Source: Sthenelais limicola (taxonomy: Eukaryota; Annelida; Polychaeta; Phyllodocida; Sigalionidae). Taken from it: a stretch of 64,000 nt of DNA. This document shows positions 22,556 through 33,200 of this stretch, in pieces; position 1 is the stretch's first letter, and every line of letters starts with the position of its first letter. Where the stretch lies: positions 154,049,517-154,113,516 of the forward strand of contig OW804095.1 of NCBI GenBank assembly GCA_942159475.1, in the 5' to 3' direction. The notes below the pieces were generated by a model. It searched no databases. It was not told where the DNA came from and saw nothing but the letters and a program-made list of their open reading frames with translations. Made by a program: the position numbers and the translations under genes.

Positions 22556-23339
22556 GGTTTGTTTACATTTTCTACCAGGACTGGTTCAGCTCTAGATGTT
22601 GGCAGGTGTCGACTTGACTTATTAACCTTCCTTTAGTTTGTACATGAAAGTACATATTAGACTTAACATTCAAATCCCAGAACGATATGGAATTTAATAT
22701 CATATCGCATATTAAATATTAATATTAAGTTATGCAATATAGCCTAACATAAATGAGAAATAAAAGCAAAAACAACAGCAACTATAACACCACTCAACCA
22801 CTCCCATCCAAATGACTAATCCTCAGAAGAGGTCATAAAACAACTAAATAGTATAACAAATGGAGCTTGAAAGGTTGTGCAACATAATTTCTTAATAATA
22901 CGGAAGAATATAGAGTAAATCTTTAAGGAGGGATGGTGAGCCATCCCTCTCAGCCATCCCCAATCCCCCTCAGTCTTCCCCTATGTCCCCCTCACCCATC
23001 CCCCTCTCCCATCCCCCTTAGCCTCTCCCTCTAACCCATCCACCTGACCCATCCCTATATCCCCCTCACCCATCCCTATATCCCCCTCACCCATCCCCTC
23101 TCCCATACAATAACATATATACCAGTAATTGCCAGTATAAATCACGATATATAGAGATTAGTGGGAAACTTAACCAGATAGCAACCATTACCTCCCCCCA
23201 AACTTATACTTATACGTCTTTTTTCAGGGTTTTTATGTGGGTTACGTGCCTATTTTTGTCTTGTTTTCATGGAGTCATAAGTAGATATACGACCAGCGGC
23301 TACTCATTGGTGGCTTATTAAAGCCCCGGATGTATTGAG
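22556..23339. other. Single-copy DNA with a C-rich simple tract
   Basis: 22930-23105 is a C-rich imperfect repeat built from CTATATCCCCCTCACCCATC. The remainder is AT-rich unique sequence without genes. Confidence 0.5.
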
Positions 23340-23430
23340 TAGACCACGTGGTATATGAGCGTGGTCACGTGATGGCGCCATGTCACGTGACGTCACGTGA
23401 CGTCCATGCGCAGGCGCAATAATGGCGGAT
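23340..23430 (+). promoter_or_regulatory. Candidate promoter: clustered E-boxes, CRE, NRF1-like, YY1-like
   Basis: Four CACGTG hexamers start at 23345, 23366, 23384 and 23394. TGACGTCA lies at 23388-23395, overlapping two of them. ATGCGCAGGCGCA at 23406-23418 resembles an NRF1 site. AATAATGGCGG, ending at 23428, resembles a downstream YY1 site. USF/MYC-type E-boxes, CREB, NRF1 and YY1 sites together are characteristic of TATA-less housekeeping promoters in animals. The frame from the ATG at 23422 closes after 19 codons, so any transcript would have to splice or be non-coding. Promoter activity and direction are inferred. Confidence 0.4.
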
Positions 23431-24380
23431 GTCTGTTATGGGAAGGCAAACACAACCTTATTGACTTTTTGTGTCGGCTAGAGTCCGCCAGACATGCAAA
23501 CTTTGCCGCATGTAATTTATTTAACTTAGAAATGATGTAAATGATGAATAAGCCATGCTTTCAAAGTCATCTAATCAAACGAGGCAACTGCAGCAAATGT
23601 TGTGTTTTATGGCTGGTGTGGGGGAGAGCGGCCTTGGAAAGTTCAAACTTTGCCTCCTGCTGCTGCGGTTTCCACTGGGTTTAACCTGGATAAACCAGCT
23701 CTTTATCTTTAATACTGTTTATTTCTCGACGATTTCACAAATTGCTAATTAGGAAAAGGAAATTAATAAAGTACTACATCGAGACAGATCAGATTACTGC
23801 AAATTACATGATCACTCTTATATTTATAATTAACATGAAAGGTAACGGCCGCCGGAAGAGCTGGGACCAGAGGCCTGTCAGCCTGTTTGTCTATACCTCA
23901 TGTACCACTTAGACAAATACCAAATTATAATGTGACGAGGGACCTAGTGCTACCATGCAACTGGACGTTAGGAACGTCTTCAGCCGAGAGGTAACCAACA
24001 CCTCACGGGACTCCTAACGACGTTGACGTGACGTCATAAAGAGGTGCACTTGTTACCTGGATATATATATCCAGGTGATATTAGTTGTTGCAAGTCAATG
24101 CTGTCAACTAATGAGTGTAATTCTGTCAATTATAGCTCTCTGCACTAATGATTTAATGGGGAGAGATAATATATCCAGGACACTCCTTCCTTCCTTCAAA
24201 AAAAAATACAAAAAATACAAAATTATTCTATTCTTTTCTAACTGGGCTCATAGCCCCATCATCAACATACAAATACATCAATTCTCGACCTTAAACTTTC
24301 TTTTTTCTTGGCCAGATCCTAAAACCAATTTACCACAACTATAATATTATTCTCTATTATACCCAGCCAAAGTCTGTTAA
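23431..24380. other. Single-copy DNA downstream of the candidate promoter
   Basis: Two short plus-strand frames (23555-23752, 24075-24344) have no recognised domain. 24024-24040 carries another TGACGTGACGTCAT (CRE-like). 24055-24076 is a perfect 22-bp palindrome with arms ACCTGGATATA. Confidence 0.35.
24055..24076. repeat. Perfect 22-bp palindrome
   Basis: The arms ACCTGGATATA and TATATCCAGGT form a perfect dyad with a TATATATA centre and CACCTG-type E-box ends. It lies 16 bp after a CRE-like TGACGTCAT. It may form a cruciform or be a binding site. Function is unknown. Confidence 0.85.
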
Positions 24381-24970
24381 GCTGTACCTGTAGTTAACAT
24401 CGATCAAATGTTTCTAGTTTTTCTTCCCTTTTTTTCCAACCCATCCAAAAGTAATTTGACCAAGATTTTGGAGGATTTTGTCTGATTATAGATACTTGCT
24501 GCAGGGCTTAATATTCCACATTTGTGATGTGTTCCAGGAAAATGAGTCACAAGTCGCAGAATTGATATTTTTCAAAGTGTCTTTTTTACACGATCTCTTT
24601 ATTGAAATGTTCTGATTTTTAGAGGGTGTAGGATTTACAGTCATATAAATCTATGTTCAGGACATTGTTTTAAATATATTCTTGCGTTTTGAAGGCCTTT
24701 CTATGGAGTATATTTAGTTACTTTACTGGTAATTACCCATCCAGAAACATTACAAACTTTTTTTTACAAAAATAAAAATATAACTTGAAATAATATTGAA
24801 ATACTTATTACATTAGTACTAGTGTTTAGTATCGTTGGAATCGGCTTAATATAACTCATTTTCCTAAAACGGATCACATTTTGTATTTTTGGTGACCCGC
24901 CGAAATCGTTCCCTGGGGTTGTCTCACTTATTATCGCCACTTTGTAAATACAGAGTTAGCAGAAATATCG
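24381..24970 (-). mobile_element. Family D element split by a family B insertion
   Basis: The TTAA at 24377-24380 is followed by the D end (GCTGTACC) and the D core (ATTTTGGAGGATTTTGTC, TGCAGGGCTTAATATTCCAC). The core resumes after the B copy with TGTATTTTTGGTGACCCGCC, GAAATCGTTCC, colinear with the D copy at 60.7 kb. The far boundary is approximate. Confidence 0.65.
24524..24877 (+). mobile_element. Family B MITE, copy 5, nested in D (TSD ATTT)
   Basis: The ends are GTGATGTGTTCCAGGAAAAT and TTTTCCTAAAACGGATCAC. ATTT directly flanks both sides, and the surrounding D sequence is continuous if the insert plus one ATTT is removed. This is the clearest evidence that family B makes a 4-bp duplication. 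The copy is diverged. Confidence 0.85.
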
Positions 24971-25474
24971 AGTTTCAGGTAAAAAATATTCTTTTTTTTT
25001 GTTTTATTATATCTGAGACAAGGCCAGCAAAGATTTATAGTCTAGTATGTTAGCTTTTTTTGTTTGCTTTGCCACTTTTAAATGTGTTTTTTTTAAGTTT
25101 TTATTTTCGTTCAAGACAGAAAAATGCAGGAATAACTCTTCGCCAACACTAAGCGTTCTACAAGGTCATCTGCGTCCTATCTAGAATATAATAATTTTTT
25201 AAATGTGGCACCGTCTGAAACACATCCATGGTGGATATGACGTTTTTTTCAGTATTGATGTAACAGTAATATTTCTTTGCCCTAAATGAATAAAAAAAAA
25301 AAGAAAGAAAATAGATGTTCCTTTTAACCAAGTTTTTAAGGAAGATGAAACAAATTATTGGAAGATATAAAGATAATAATTAGAATGTATCAAAGACACA
25401 GTAGTGAAGTGTGCTCCGTGTACTGGCAAGCCTGAGAGCGTTACACATTCAATCAATACAAACCCACACAAATA
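24971..25474. other. AT-rich single-copy DNA
   Basis: T-runs and A-runs are common (25000-25110, 25290-25305). There is no gene or known repeat. Confidence 0.35.
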
Positions 25475-26158
25475 GGGGAGTTGCATAGCCGCCATTTTGA
25501 ATCTTGATTCGCATGGAATTATGGGACTAATGGTACTATAGCAAGAACAGCATAGTATCGCGTATGAGGGGGGCTGTATTCTCCGAGTATGGCCGAAAAC
25601 TACGAGGCCGTAGGCCGAGTTGTTTTTCGGCCATACAAGGAGAATACAGGCCGCCGAAGACGCGATACTATGCTATTCTTGCTTTTATTCCATGATTCTT
25701 AACTTATTACAACTTAATTTGATTTATTTCATCAAATTGTGCTGTCCGCATGGCTCACCGATAGTCTCGAACGGTCGTGACGTCACTGTACAATACAGGG
25801 AGTTTATATTGTCTACCTTGTGAGCGGCAAGTATATCGATTATATTGTACACTCACGGCCAAATCATGGAATAAAGTGTAAAATCTATAGAAAACATGTC
25901 ATGTTCAGCATGGACTATTTATCTATGCTTCAATGTCAATAGCCATGTGTTATACATGTTTCCATAACACATGCCTCCATCTTTCCCATCATGCATTTGG
26001 TTTGTATAGATCATTTACACAAGCTACAATATTGATGACATCATTCTTGCAATTTTCCGTAAAAATATTGCCAAATATTTGTAAGTAAGATTTCAATCAA
26101 ATCCATCCCAGCATCCACTGCAGTAGACATGCGCAGTGAGACATGCACGTCCCCTATT
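25475..26158 (+). mobile_element. Family C element, copy 3, interrupted by family E
   Basis: The left part begins AATAGGGGAGTTGCATAGCC with GCCGCCATTTTGAATC. The right part resumes at 25875 (GTGTAAAATCTATAG) and ends ACATGCACGTCCCCTATT. Removing 25537-25874 restores a ~346-bp element colinear with the 21975-22318 copy. Confidence 0.85.
25537..25874 (+). mobile_element. Family E composite foldback, copy 2 (inside C)
   Basis: It starts TATAGCAAGAACAGCATAGT and has a hairpin whose loop side reads CGAGGCCGTAGGCCGAG. The hairpin arm closes at about 25683 (ATGCTATTCTTGC). The second module runs from TTTATTCCATGATTC to AATCATGGAATAA. It contains TGACGTCA (25778-25785). Comparing the filled site with uninterrupted C copies shows no evident target duplication. 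Confidence 0.8.
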
Positions 26159-26728
26159 AAAACCATTGCCTGTAGGAATTCTTATGGAAAACAACAATTG
26201 AAAAAGAGCATTCTAGACTCATCAGGGACACATCACATATTTTGTAAAAAGTGAAATAATTTGAAGAGTAAATTGTACGTAATGAGTAGATGTGCGACAA
26301 GTCAATATAGACGGGCTGGTTGTTGACTAGACATGAAGAATACCGCACACCAGCAAACAATCCATCCACAGAGAGCAACGGTTATAAATGATATTTAATG
26401 TTTACAAGCACAAGAAGAAGCGCATTCATTATATATGATTTGTGAGCGCGGACTCAGCGGGTAGAGTTAGAGTGATGTAGCATACATCCATCATCTGTGC
26501 GACTAACTCACGTCAGGCTTGTGTTTGTCTTTAAACCAGACCATTATTGCAGATAAAATAAAAAATTAATTCTGTTAGGTAAACTTTGTGTATGGGGTTG
26601 GGGGGTTGGGGGTGGGGGGTTGGGGGCGGGGGGGGGGGGGTTACAGAGGTGGTGAAACGTGATGCAAACATTCAACCCACTTATATTATTATTTAGGACC
26701 GTCTGGTAGACATACTTGTAGATGCTTG
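26159..26728. other. Single-copy DNA ending at the assembly gap
   Basis: No gene is recognised. 26590-26640 is a G-rich tract (GGGGTTGGGGGTGGGG and a poly-G run). Confidence 0.4.
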
Positions 26729-26928
26729 NNNNNNNNNNNNNNNNNNNNNNNNNNNNNNNNNNNNNNNNNNNNNNNNNNNNNNNNNNNNNNNNNNNNNNNN
26801 NNNNNNNNNNNNNNNNNNNNNNNNNNNNNNNNNNNNNNNNNNNNNNNNNNNNNNNNNNNNNNNNNNNNNNNNNNNNNNNNNNNNNNNNNNNNNNNNNNNN
26901 NNNNNNNNNNNNNNNNNNNNNNNNNNNN
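26729..26928. other. Assembly gap, 200 N
   Basis: Exactly 200 undetermined bases, a fixed-size spacer typical of scaffolding. The true distance is unknown. Open frames through the N block are meaningless. Confidence 1.
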
Positions 26929-26956
26929 TATAGGCAGAGCTTTGAAGTAAAGGTCA

Positions 26957-27528
26957 TGCCCCGGGGCTGGAACACACATAGTCACCTCGCTTTGTGCATC
27001 TCTCTATATATATGTGATGGGTTTCAGGGAAATTAGCCACAAGTTGCAAAAATGATATTTTTGTAAGTGATTTATTGACAAGATCTCTTTGTTGGAATGT
27101 TCCTAATTCTTAATGTTCCTAATTCTTAGGGACAGAGTACCCCTCAGTCATATTAATTCATTTACCAAATTTCAAGACAGTGTACTAAATATAAACTTGC
27201 ATTTCAAAGGTCATCCTATGGAGTAGATTTAGTTTCCCCGTGCCCCGGGGCTGGAACACACATAGTCACCTCGCTTTGTGCATCTCTCTATATATATGTG
27301 ATGGGTTTCAGGGAAATTAGCCACAAGTTGCAAAAATGATATTTTTGTAAGTGATTTATTGACAAGAATCTCTTTGTTGGAATGTTCCTAATTCTTAATG
27401 TTCCTAATTCTTAGGGACAGAGTACCCTCAGTCATATTAATTCATTTACCAAATTTCAAGACAGTGTACTAAATATAAACTTGCATTTCAAAGGTCATCC
27501 TATGGAGTAGATTTAGTTCCTTTACTGT
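26957..27528 (+). repeat. 284-bp direct duplication next to the gap
   Basis: TGCCCCGGGGCTGGAACACA starts at 26957 and again at 27241, and about 275 bp after it is nearly identical between copies, with one-base indels (GAGTACCCCTC/GAGTACCCTC; CAAGATCTC/CAAGAATCTC). The first unit contains a family B 5' part (from 27014) that breaks off at about 27235. The second continues into the full element. Confidence 0.9.
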
Positions 27529-27715
27529 CTGGCCAGGAATATTGCAATCCTTTTTAAAACATAAATATATCAAACATAAAATGTAGAAACAATTCTTAGA
27601 AGTGCTTCATGTTTGCTATCTTGAGAATCGGATTGATCTCATCGTTTCAAAATTATGATAATATCTCAAAATCCATGTTTTGAGACTTGTGACTCATTCT
27701 CCTACAATACATCAC
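27298..27715 (+). mobile_element. Family B MITE, diverged copy 6
   Basis: The left end is GTGATGGGTTTCAGGGAAAT, then TAGCCACAAGTTGC. The right end is TGACTCATTCTCCTACAAT, ACATCAC. It is separated by only ATAT from the next B copy, which is in the opposite orientation. Confidence 0.85.
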
Positions 27716-27719
27716 ATAT

Positions 27720-28121
27720 GTGATGTGTTTCAGGAAAATGAGTCATAAGTCGCAAAAACGATTATGAGATACCATTATATTTGAAAAGATAAGATCAAGC
27801 CGATTCCAATGACAGTAAACAGTCTAATAATATGCCTAAGTATTTCTAGATTTTAAGTTTGATATTTTCGTTTTTGAAAAAAAAAAAGTTTCAAATATTT
27901 CTGGGGGTCAATAACAGTAAAGTAAATGTAGTCCATATTAGGACTTTTAAAACGAAAGGATATATTACATAGATTGTCCTGAATTTTGATACATCGATTG
28001 ATATAGCTATAAGTGATAAACCGTCCAAAAATTAGAACATTCCAATAATGCGATCTTGTGAAAGAAACACTGAAGAATATCAATTTTGCGACTTGTGACT
28101 AATTTTCCTGGAACACATCAC
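27720..28121 (-). mobile_element. Family B MITE, copy 7 (back-to-back)
   Basis: The left TIR, GTGATGTGTTTCAGGAAAAT, begins right after the shared ATAT. The right end is TTTTCCTGGAACACATCAC, followed by ATAT. It is younger-looking than its neighbour. The 76-codon minus frame is within the element. Confidence 0.9.
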
Positions 28122-28125
28122 ATAT

Positions 28126-28700
28126 ACATAGATTTCACTGACGTCACGGCCCTGGCCATGTTTGGGGTCAAGTTTTTTTTGTTTGTTTTTTATTCCATTT
28201 AAGGCCAAGTCATTAATTACAAGTACAATAGTTAGAAAAATACGTATTTTGTCGTTCAACGACGTTTCTCATACGTTGCCTAAGTTAAATGCCTATGTTT
28301 GTTTGTTTGTTTGTTTATTGATAGCATTTCACTTTTGACAATGATAATTTTCAGCGTATCCAAAATATTACAGAAAAATTAGCAGTCCAGTTTAAGTTAC
28401 AATTATTACTTATTATTAGCATACATCAAATCATTTAAATGTATATGTATGCTGCGATACTTGAAAATACCGTTTTCTGGCTGTTTTAACCTTCACTAAT
28501 TGTCATCTTCCTCAACAATATCTTCATGATAGGTTAGATAATCTGCCTTTAGTGTAGAATTACCCAAGTATCTACTCTTGTGAGTTTTTTAAACTTTGTT
28601 TTGATACCCCCGTCATAGACGGCAAGCGTAGCAGTGACCCCAGACATGGTAGCCACTGTGATACCCCAGCTTACTGGGTGACGTCATGTGAAATCTATGT
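28126..28700. mobile_element. 575-bp TIR element with CRE-bearing ends
   Basis: The left end is ACATAGATTTCACTGACGTC, then ACGGCCCTGGCCATGTTTGG. The right end reads inversely as ACATAGATTTCACATGACGT, CACCC... and CTACCATGTCTGGGGTCA. The inverted ends total about 45-65 bp with a gap and both contain GACGTCA. TA or TATA flanks each side. The interior is AT-rich, with TTTG repeats at about 28298-28318. No transposase frame is seen. It resembles a Tc1/mariner-like MITE only by its possible TA flank. Confidence 0.75.
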
Positions 28701-29099
28701 ATAAGCTGTGCCTACCAGGGCCACCATAACAACCCGTTAACGGGACGTTGTGCAAGTTTATAGCAGTTTATAGCAGTTTATAGCAGTAATTAAGGTCGGA
28801 TTGAATGGAAACGTTGATTAATGGATGACATAAAAGTGGTATAGACTGGTACTTGGTGAAGCAATTGTGAATTTATTTAACAATATTCGGGAGAAATCAA
28901 TTTGGCTTTACTCACGCCTTGTGTCCTACTCTCTGTATTTCTCCGCTCTCTTATCTTCAGCCTAGTTATTGACCTTTCACAGGCTTGTCTTGTGTCTTGG
29001 TTCTTCCCGGGAGCCACTAACTCTAGCTCTTCTCTTCCCTTCTTCCGTCTGTCATTTTCTCCTCCTATCCTTGTTTTCACGCTCTTTATTATTATATAA
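28701..29099. other. Single-copy DNA
   Basis: A triplicated 11-bp word (TATAGCAGTTT, 28756-28790) is present. Short frames on both strands near 28877-29113 overlap antisense to each other and show no domain. Confidence 0.35.
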
Positions 29100-29431
29100 T
29101 GTTTATTCCTCACATTATAGGTATGTTTACCATCTTGGCACTATAACCATATCAAGCAAAATATTTCCAAATTCACTCGTATTATGTCTTATAGGACTGG
29201 ATTTATCAATATTCTGCTGCTGTTATATAATATATGGTTATACATGAATTTTAAGTCTAATCACCAATGAAAGGATTTTGGGCGAGTCTCCAAATACAAA
29301 TGAGGACGTTTTATGAAGCCCTTTAGCAAAAATAACTGGACAAAATCCTCCACAATTATGGTTAAATGACTTTGAGATGGGTTGGAAAAGAATTGAACAA
29401 GAAGTAGAAAATATTAAGTGAGAGTACAGCC
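29100..29431 (+). mobile_element. Family D element, copy near 29 kb
   Basis: It shares TTTATCAATATTCTGCTGCT, TCTCCAAATACAAATGAGG and TTTGAGATGGGTTGGAAAAG with other D copies. It ends GAGAGTACAGCC immediately before TTAA. The left boundary (TTATTCCTCAC near 29102) is approximate. Confidence 0.65.
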
Positions 29432-30292
29432 TTAAGCAAAGACTAAATATATTAATAACCTCCGTCACTTGTTTTGCCTCAGGATTATGCACCAGCTGCC
29501 CCTCAATGTTTATCATTCATCTTTTCTCACTCCCTCTCCATCCTGCCCGCTGCCAGTGGCAGCCAGTACTACAGTGGGAGGGCCTGGATACAGATTCTGT
29601 CACACGAGACAAATGTGCCGCGGTGGCGGCACACCCAGATACCGTCTCTACCCTATTGGCTGAACACTGCCTCTATGGGCAGCCCTCTCTATCTCCCCAC
29701 TACCCTACTTCCGCTTCCGGCGCTATCTCTGTTCCTCCATCTCTACGCCGCTCTTTCTTGTACTGCTTACGCTGTCTCTACCTCACAAAACAATCCTTCT
29801 GGCTCCGTTTTGTGCTGCTAGGAATATGTTTATTGAATATTTGAATATATAAGAAAAGCTTTCCCGTTTTAGGACGCTGAGTAAAGGAATATAGGAATAC
29901 AGGGCAGGGAACTATATTTAGAGACATAGACAGAGGCATGGAACTATACCTAGAGACATAGCACTCAATCCATTAGTTTCTACAAAACACAATGTATCTA
30001 TTATTGTATGAACTGTTTTTTTTTCTGAATCTTGATCTTCTTTCAACTTACTATTATATCATGAGGGACTTTGCTATTAGATCATGTTACACAACTGTTA
30101 CGCAATCATGTTTAACAACTTCTAGAATGAAATTTTATATCATTAATTGAAATAATTATTTGTTTGATAGAAATGACTCCATATAGGGCATTTACTTAAA
30201 CCTGTGTTTAAACAAGGATTGAAGTTGAATCGGCGGAAACTATTTGAACGATAATAAGAGAAGGCACTGCAGTAAACAATATCAGCGGGTCA
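29432..30292. other. Unique DNA with overlapping short frames
   Basis: 29469-29844 is C/T-rich with three overlapping plus-strand frames of 64-115 codons. A CCTCAG acceptor-like site lies at about 29476-29481. None shows a recognisable domain. Having all three frames open suggests composition rather than coding. A missed exon cannot be excluded. Confidence 0.25.
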
Positions 30293-33200
30293 CCACAACA
30301 TCCATGTGGTGGTGGCAAAACATCCATGTGGTGGTGGCAAAACATCAATGTGGGGGTGGCAAAACATCAATGTGGTGGTGGCAAAACATCAGTGTGGTGG
30401 TGGCAAAACATCCATGTGGTGGTGGCAAAACATCAATGTGGTGGTGGCAAAACATCAGTGTGGTGGTGGCAAAACATCAATGTGGTGGTGGCAAAACATC
30501 AATGTGGTGGTGGCAAAACATCAATGTGGGGGTGGCAAAACATCCATGTGGTGGTGGCAAAACATCAGTGTGGTGGTGGCAAAACATCAATGTGGGGGTG
30601 GCAAAACATCAATGTGGGGGTGGCAAAACATCAATGTGGTGGTGGCAAAACATCCATGTGGTGGTGGCAAAACATCAATGTGGGGGTGGCAAAACATCAA
30701 TGTGGTGGTGGCAAAACATCAATGTGTTGGTGGCAAAACATCAATGTGGGGGTGGCAAAACATCAATGTGGTGGTGGCAAAACATCAATGTGGCAAAACA
30801 TCAATGTGGTGGTGGCAAAACATCCATGTGGTGGTGGCAAAACATCAATGTGGGGGTGGCAAAACATCAATGTGGTGGTGGCAAAACATCAATGTGGCAA
30901 AACATCAATGTGGCAAAACATCAATGTGGTGGTGGTAAAACATCAATGTGGCAAAACATCAATGTGGGGGTGGCAAAACATCAATGTGGTGGTGGCAAAA
31001 CATCCATGTGGTGGTGGCAAAACATCAATGTGGTGGTGGCAAAACATCAATGTGGTGGTGGCAAAACATCAGTGTGGTGGTGGCAAAACATCCATGTGGG
31101 GGTGGCAAAACATCAATGTGTGGGTGGCAAAACATCCATGTGGTGGTGGCAAAACATCAATGTGGGGGTGGCAAAACATCAATGTGGTGGTGGCAAAACA
31201 TCAATGTGTGGGTGGCAAAACATCCATGTGGTGGTGGCAAAACATCAATGTGGGGGTGGCAAAACATCAATGTGGTGGTGGCAAAACATCCATGTGGGGG
31301 TGGCAAAACATCAGTGTGGTGGTGGCAAAACATCAATGTGGTGGTGGCAAAACATCAATGTGGTGGTGGCAAAACATCAGTGTGGTGGTGGCAAAACATC
31401 AATGTGGGGGTGGCAAAACATCAGTGTGGTGGTGGCAAAGCATCAATGTGGTGGTGGCAAAACATCAGTGTGGTGGTGGCAAAACATCAATGTGGTGTTG
31501 GCACTACATCAATGTGGTGGTGGCAAAACATCAGTGTGGTGGTGGCAAAACATCAATGTGGTGGTGGCACTACATCAATGTGGTGGTGGCATAACATCAA
31601 TGTGTTGGTGGCAAAACATCAATGTGGTGGTGGCAAAACATCAATGTGTTGGTGGCAAAACATCAGTGTGGTGGTGGCATAACATCAATGTGTTGGTGAC
31701 AAAACATCAATGTGGGGGTGGCAAAACATCAATGTGGGGGTGGCAAAACATCAATGTGGGGGTGGCAAAACATTAATGTGGTGGTGGCATAACATCAATG
31801 TGTTGGTGGCAAAACATCAATGTGTTGGTGGCAAAACATCAATGTGGGGGTGGCAAAACATCAGTGTGGTGGTGGCAAAACATCAGTGTGGTGGTGGCAT
31901 AACATCAATGTGTTGGTGACAAAACATCAATGTGGGGGTGGCAAAACATCAATGTGGTGGTGGCAAAACATCAGTGTGGTGGTGGCATAACATCAATGTG
32001 TTGGTGACAAAACATCAATGTGTGGGTGGCAAAACATCAGTGTGGTGGTGGCAAAACATCAGTGTGGTGGTGGCATAACATCAGTGTGGTGGTGGCAAAA
32101 CATCAGTGTGGTGGTGGCATAACATCAATGTGTTGGTGACAAAACATCAATGTGGTGGTGGCAAAACATCAATGTGGCAAAACATCAATGTGGTGGTGGC
32201 AAAACATCAATGTGGGGGTGGCAAAACATCAATGTGGTGGTGGCAAAACATCAATGTGGTGGTGGCAAAACATCAATGTGGTGGTGGCAAAACATCAATG
32301 TAGTGGTGGCAAAACATCCATGTGGGGGTATCAAAACATCAATGTAGTGGTGGCAAAACATCAATGTAGTGGTGGCAAAACATCAATGTGGTGGTGGCAA
32401 AACATCAATGTGGCAAAACATCAATGTGGTGGTGGCACTACATCAATGTGGTGGTGGCAAAACATCAATGTGGGGGTATCAAAACATCAATGTAGTGGTG
32501 GCAAAACATCAATGTAGTGGTGGCAAAACATCAATGTAGTGGTGGCAAAACATCAATGTGGTGGTGGCAAAACATCAATGTGGGGGTATCAAAACATCAA
32601 TGTAGTGGTGGCAAAACATCAATGTAGTGGTGGCAAAACATCAATGTAGTGGTGGCACTACATCAATGTAGTGGTGGCAAAACATCAATGTGGTGGTGGC
32701 AAAACATCAATGTGGGGGTGGCAAAACATCAATGTGGTGCTGGCAAAACATCAATGTAGTGGTGGCAAAACATCAATGTGGTGGTGGCACTACATCAATG
32801 TGGGGGTGGCAAAACATCAATGTGGTGGTAGCAAAACATCAATGTGGGGGTGGCACTACATCAATGTAGTGGTGGCACTACATCAATGTAGTGGTGGCAC
32901 TACATCAATGTGGGGGTGGCAAAACATCAATGTAGTGGTGGCAAAACATCAATGTGGTGGTGGCAAAACATCAATGTAGTGGTGGCACTACATCAATGTA
33001 GTGGTGGCACTACATCAATGTGGGGGTGGCAAAACATCAATGTGGTGGTGGCAAAACATCAATGTAGTGGTGGCACTACATCAATGTGGGGGTGGCAAAA
33101 CATCAATGTGGTGGTGGCAAAACATCAATGTGGTGGTGGCACTACATCAATGTAGTGGTGGCACTACATCAATGTGGGGGTGGCAAAACATCAATGTGGG

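Noticed and set aside
29469..29844. Possible exon with a CAG acceptor-like site
   Set aside because: Three overlapping frames are open, no domain is recognised and there is no matching donor or neighbouring exon. Left as unique DNA.
30244..31776. 510-codon open frame
   Set aside because: It lies wholly in the 22-bp minisatellite. All three frames are open for the same reason (no stop in early units). No domain or codon signal.
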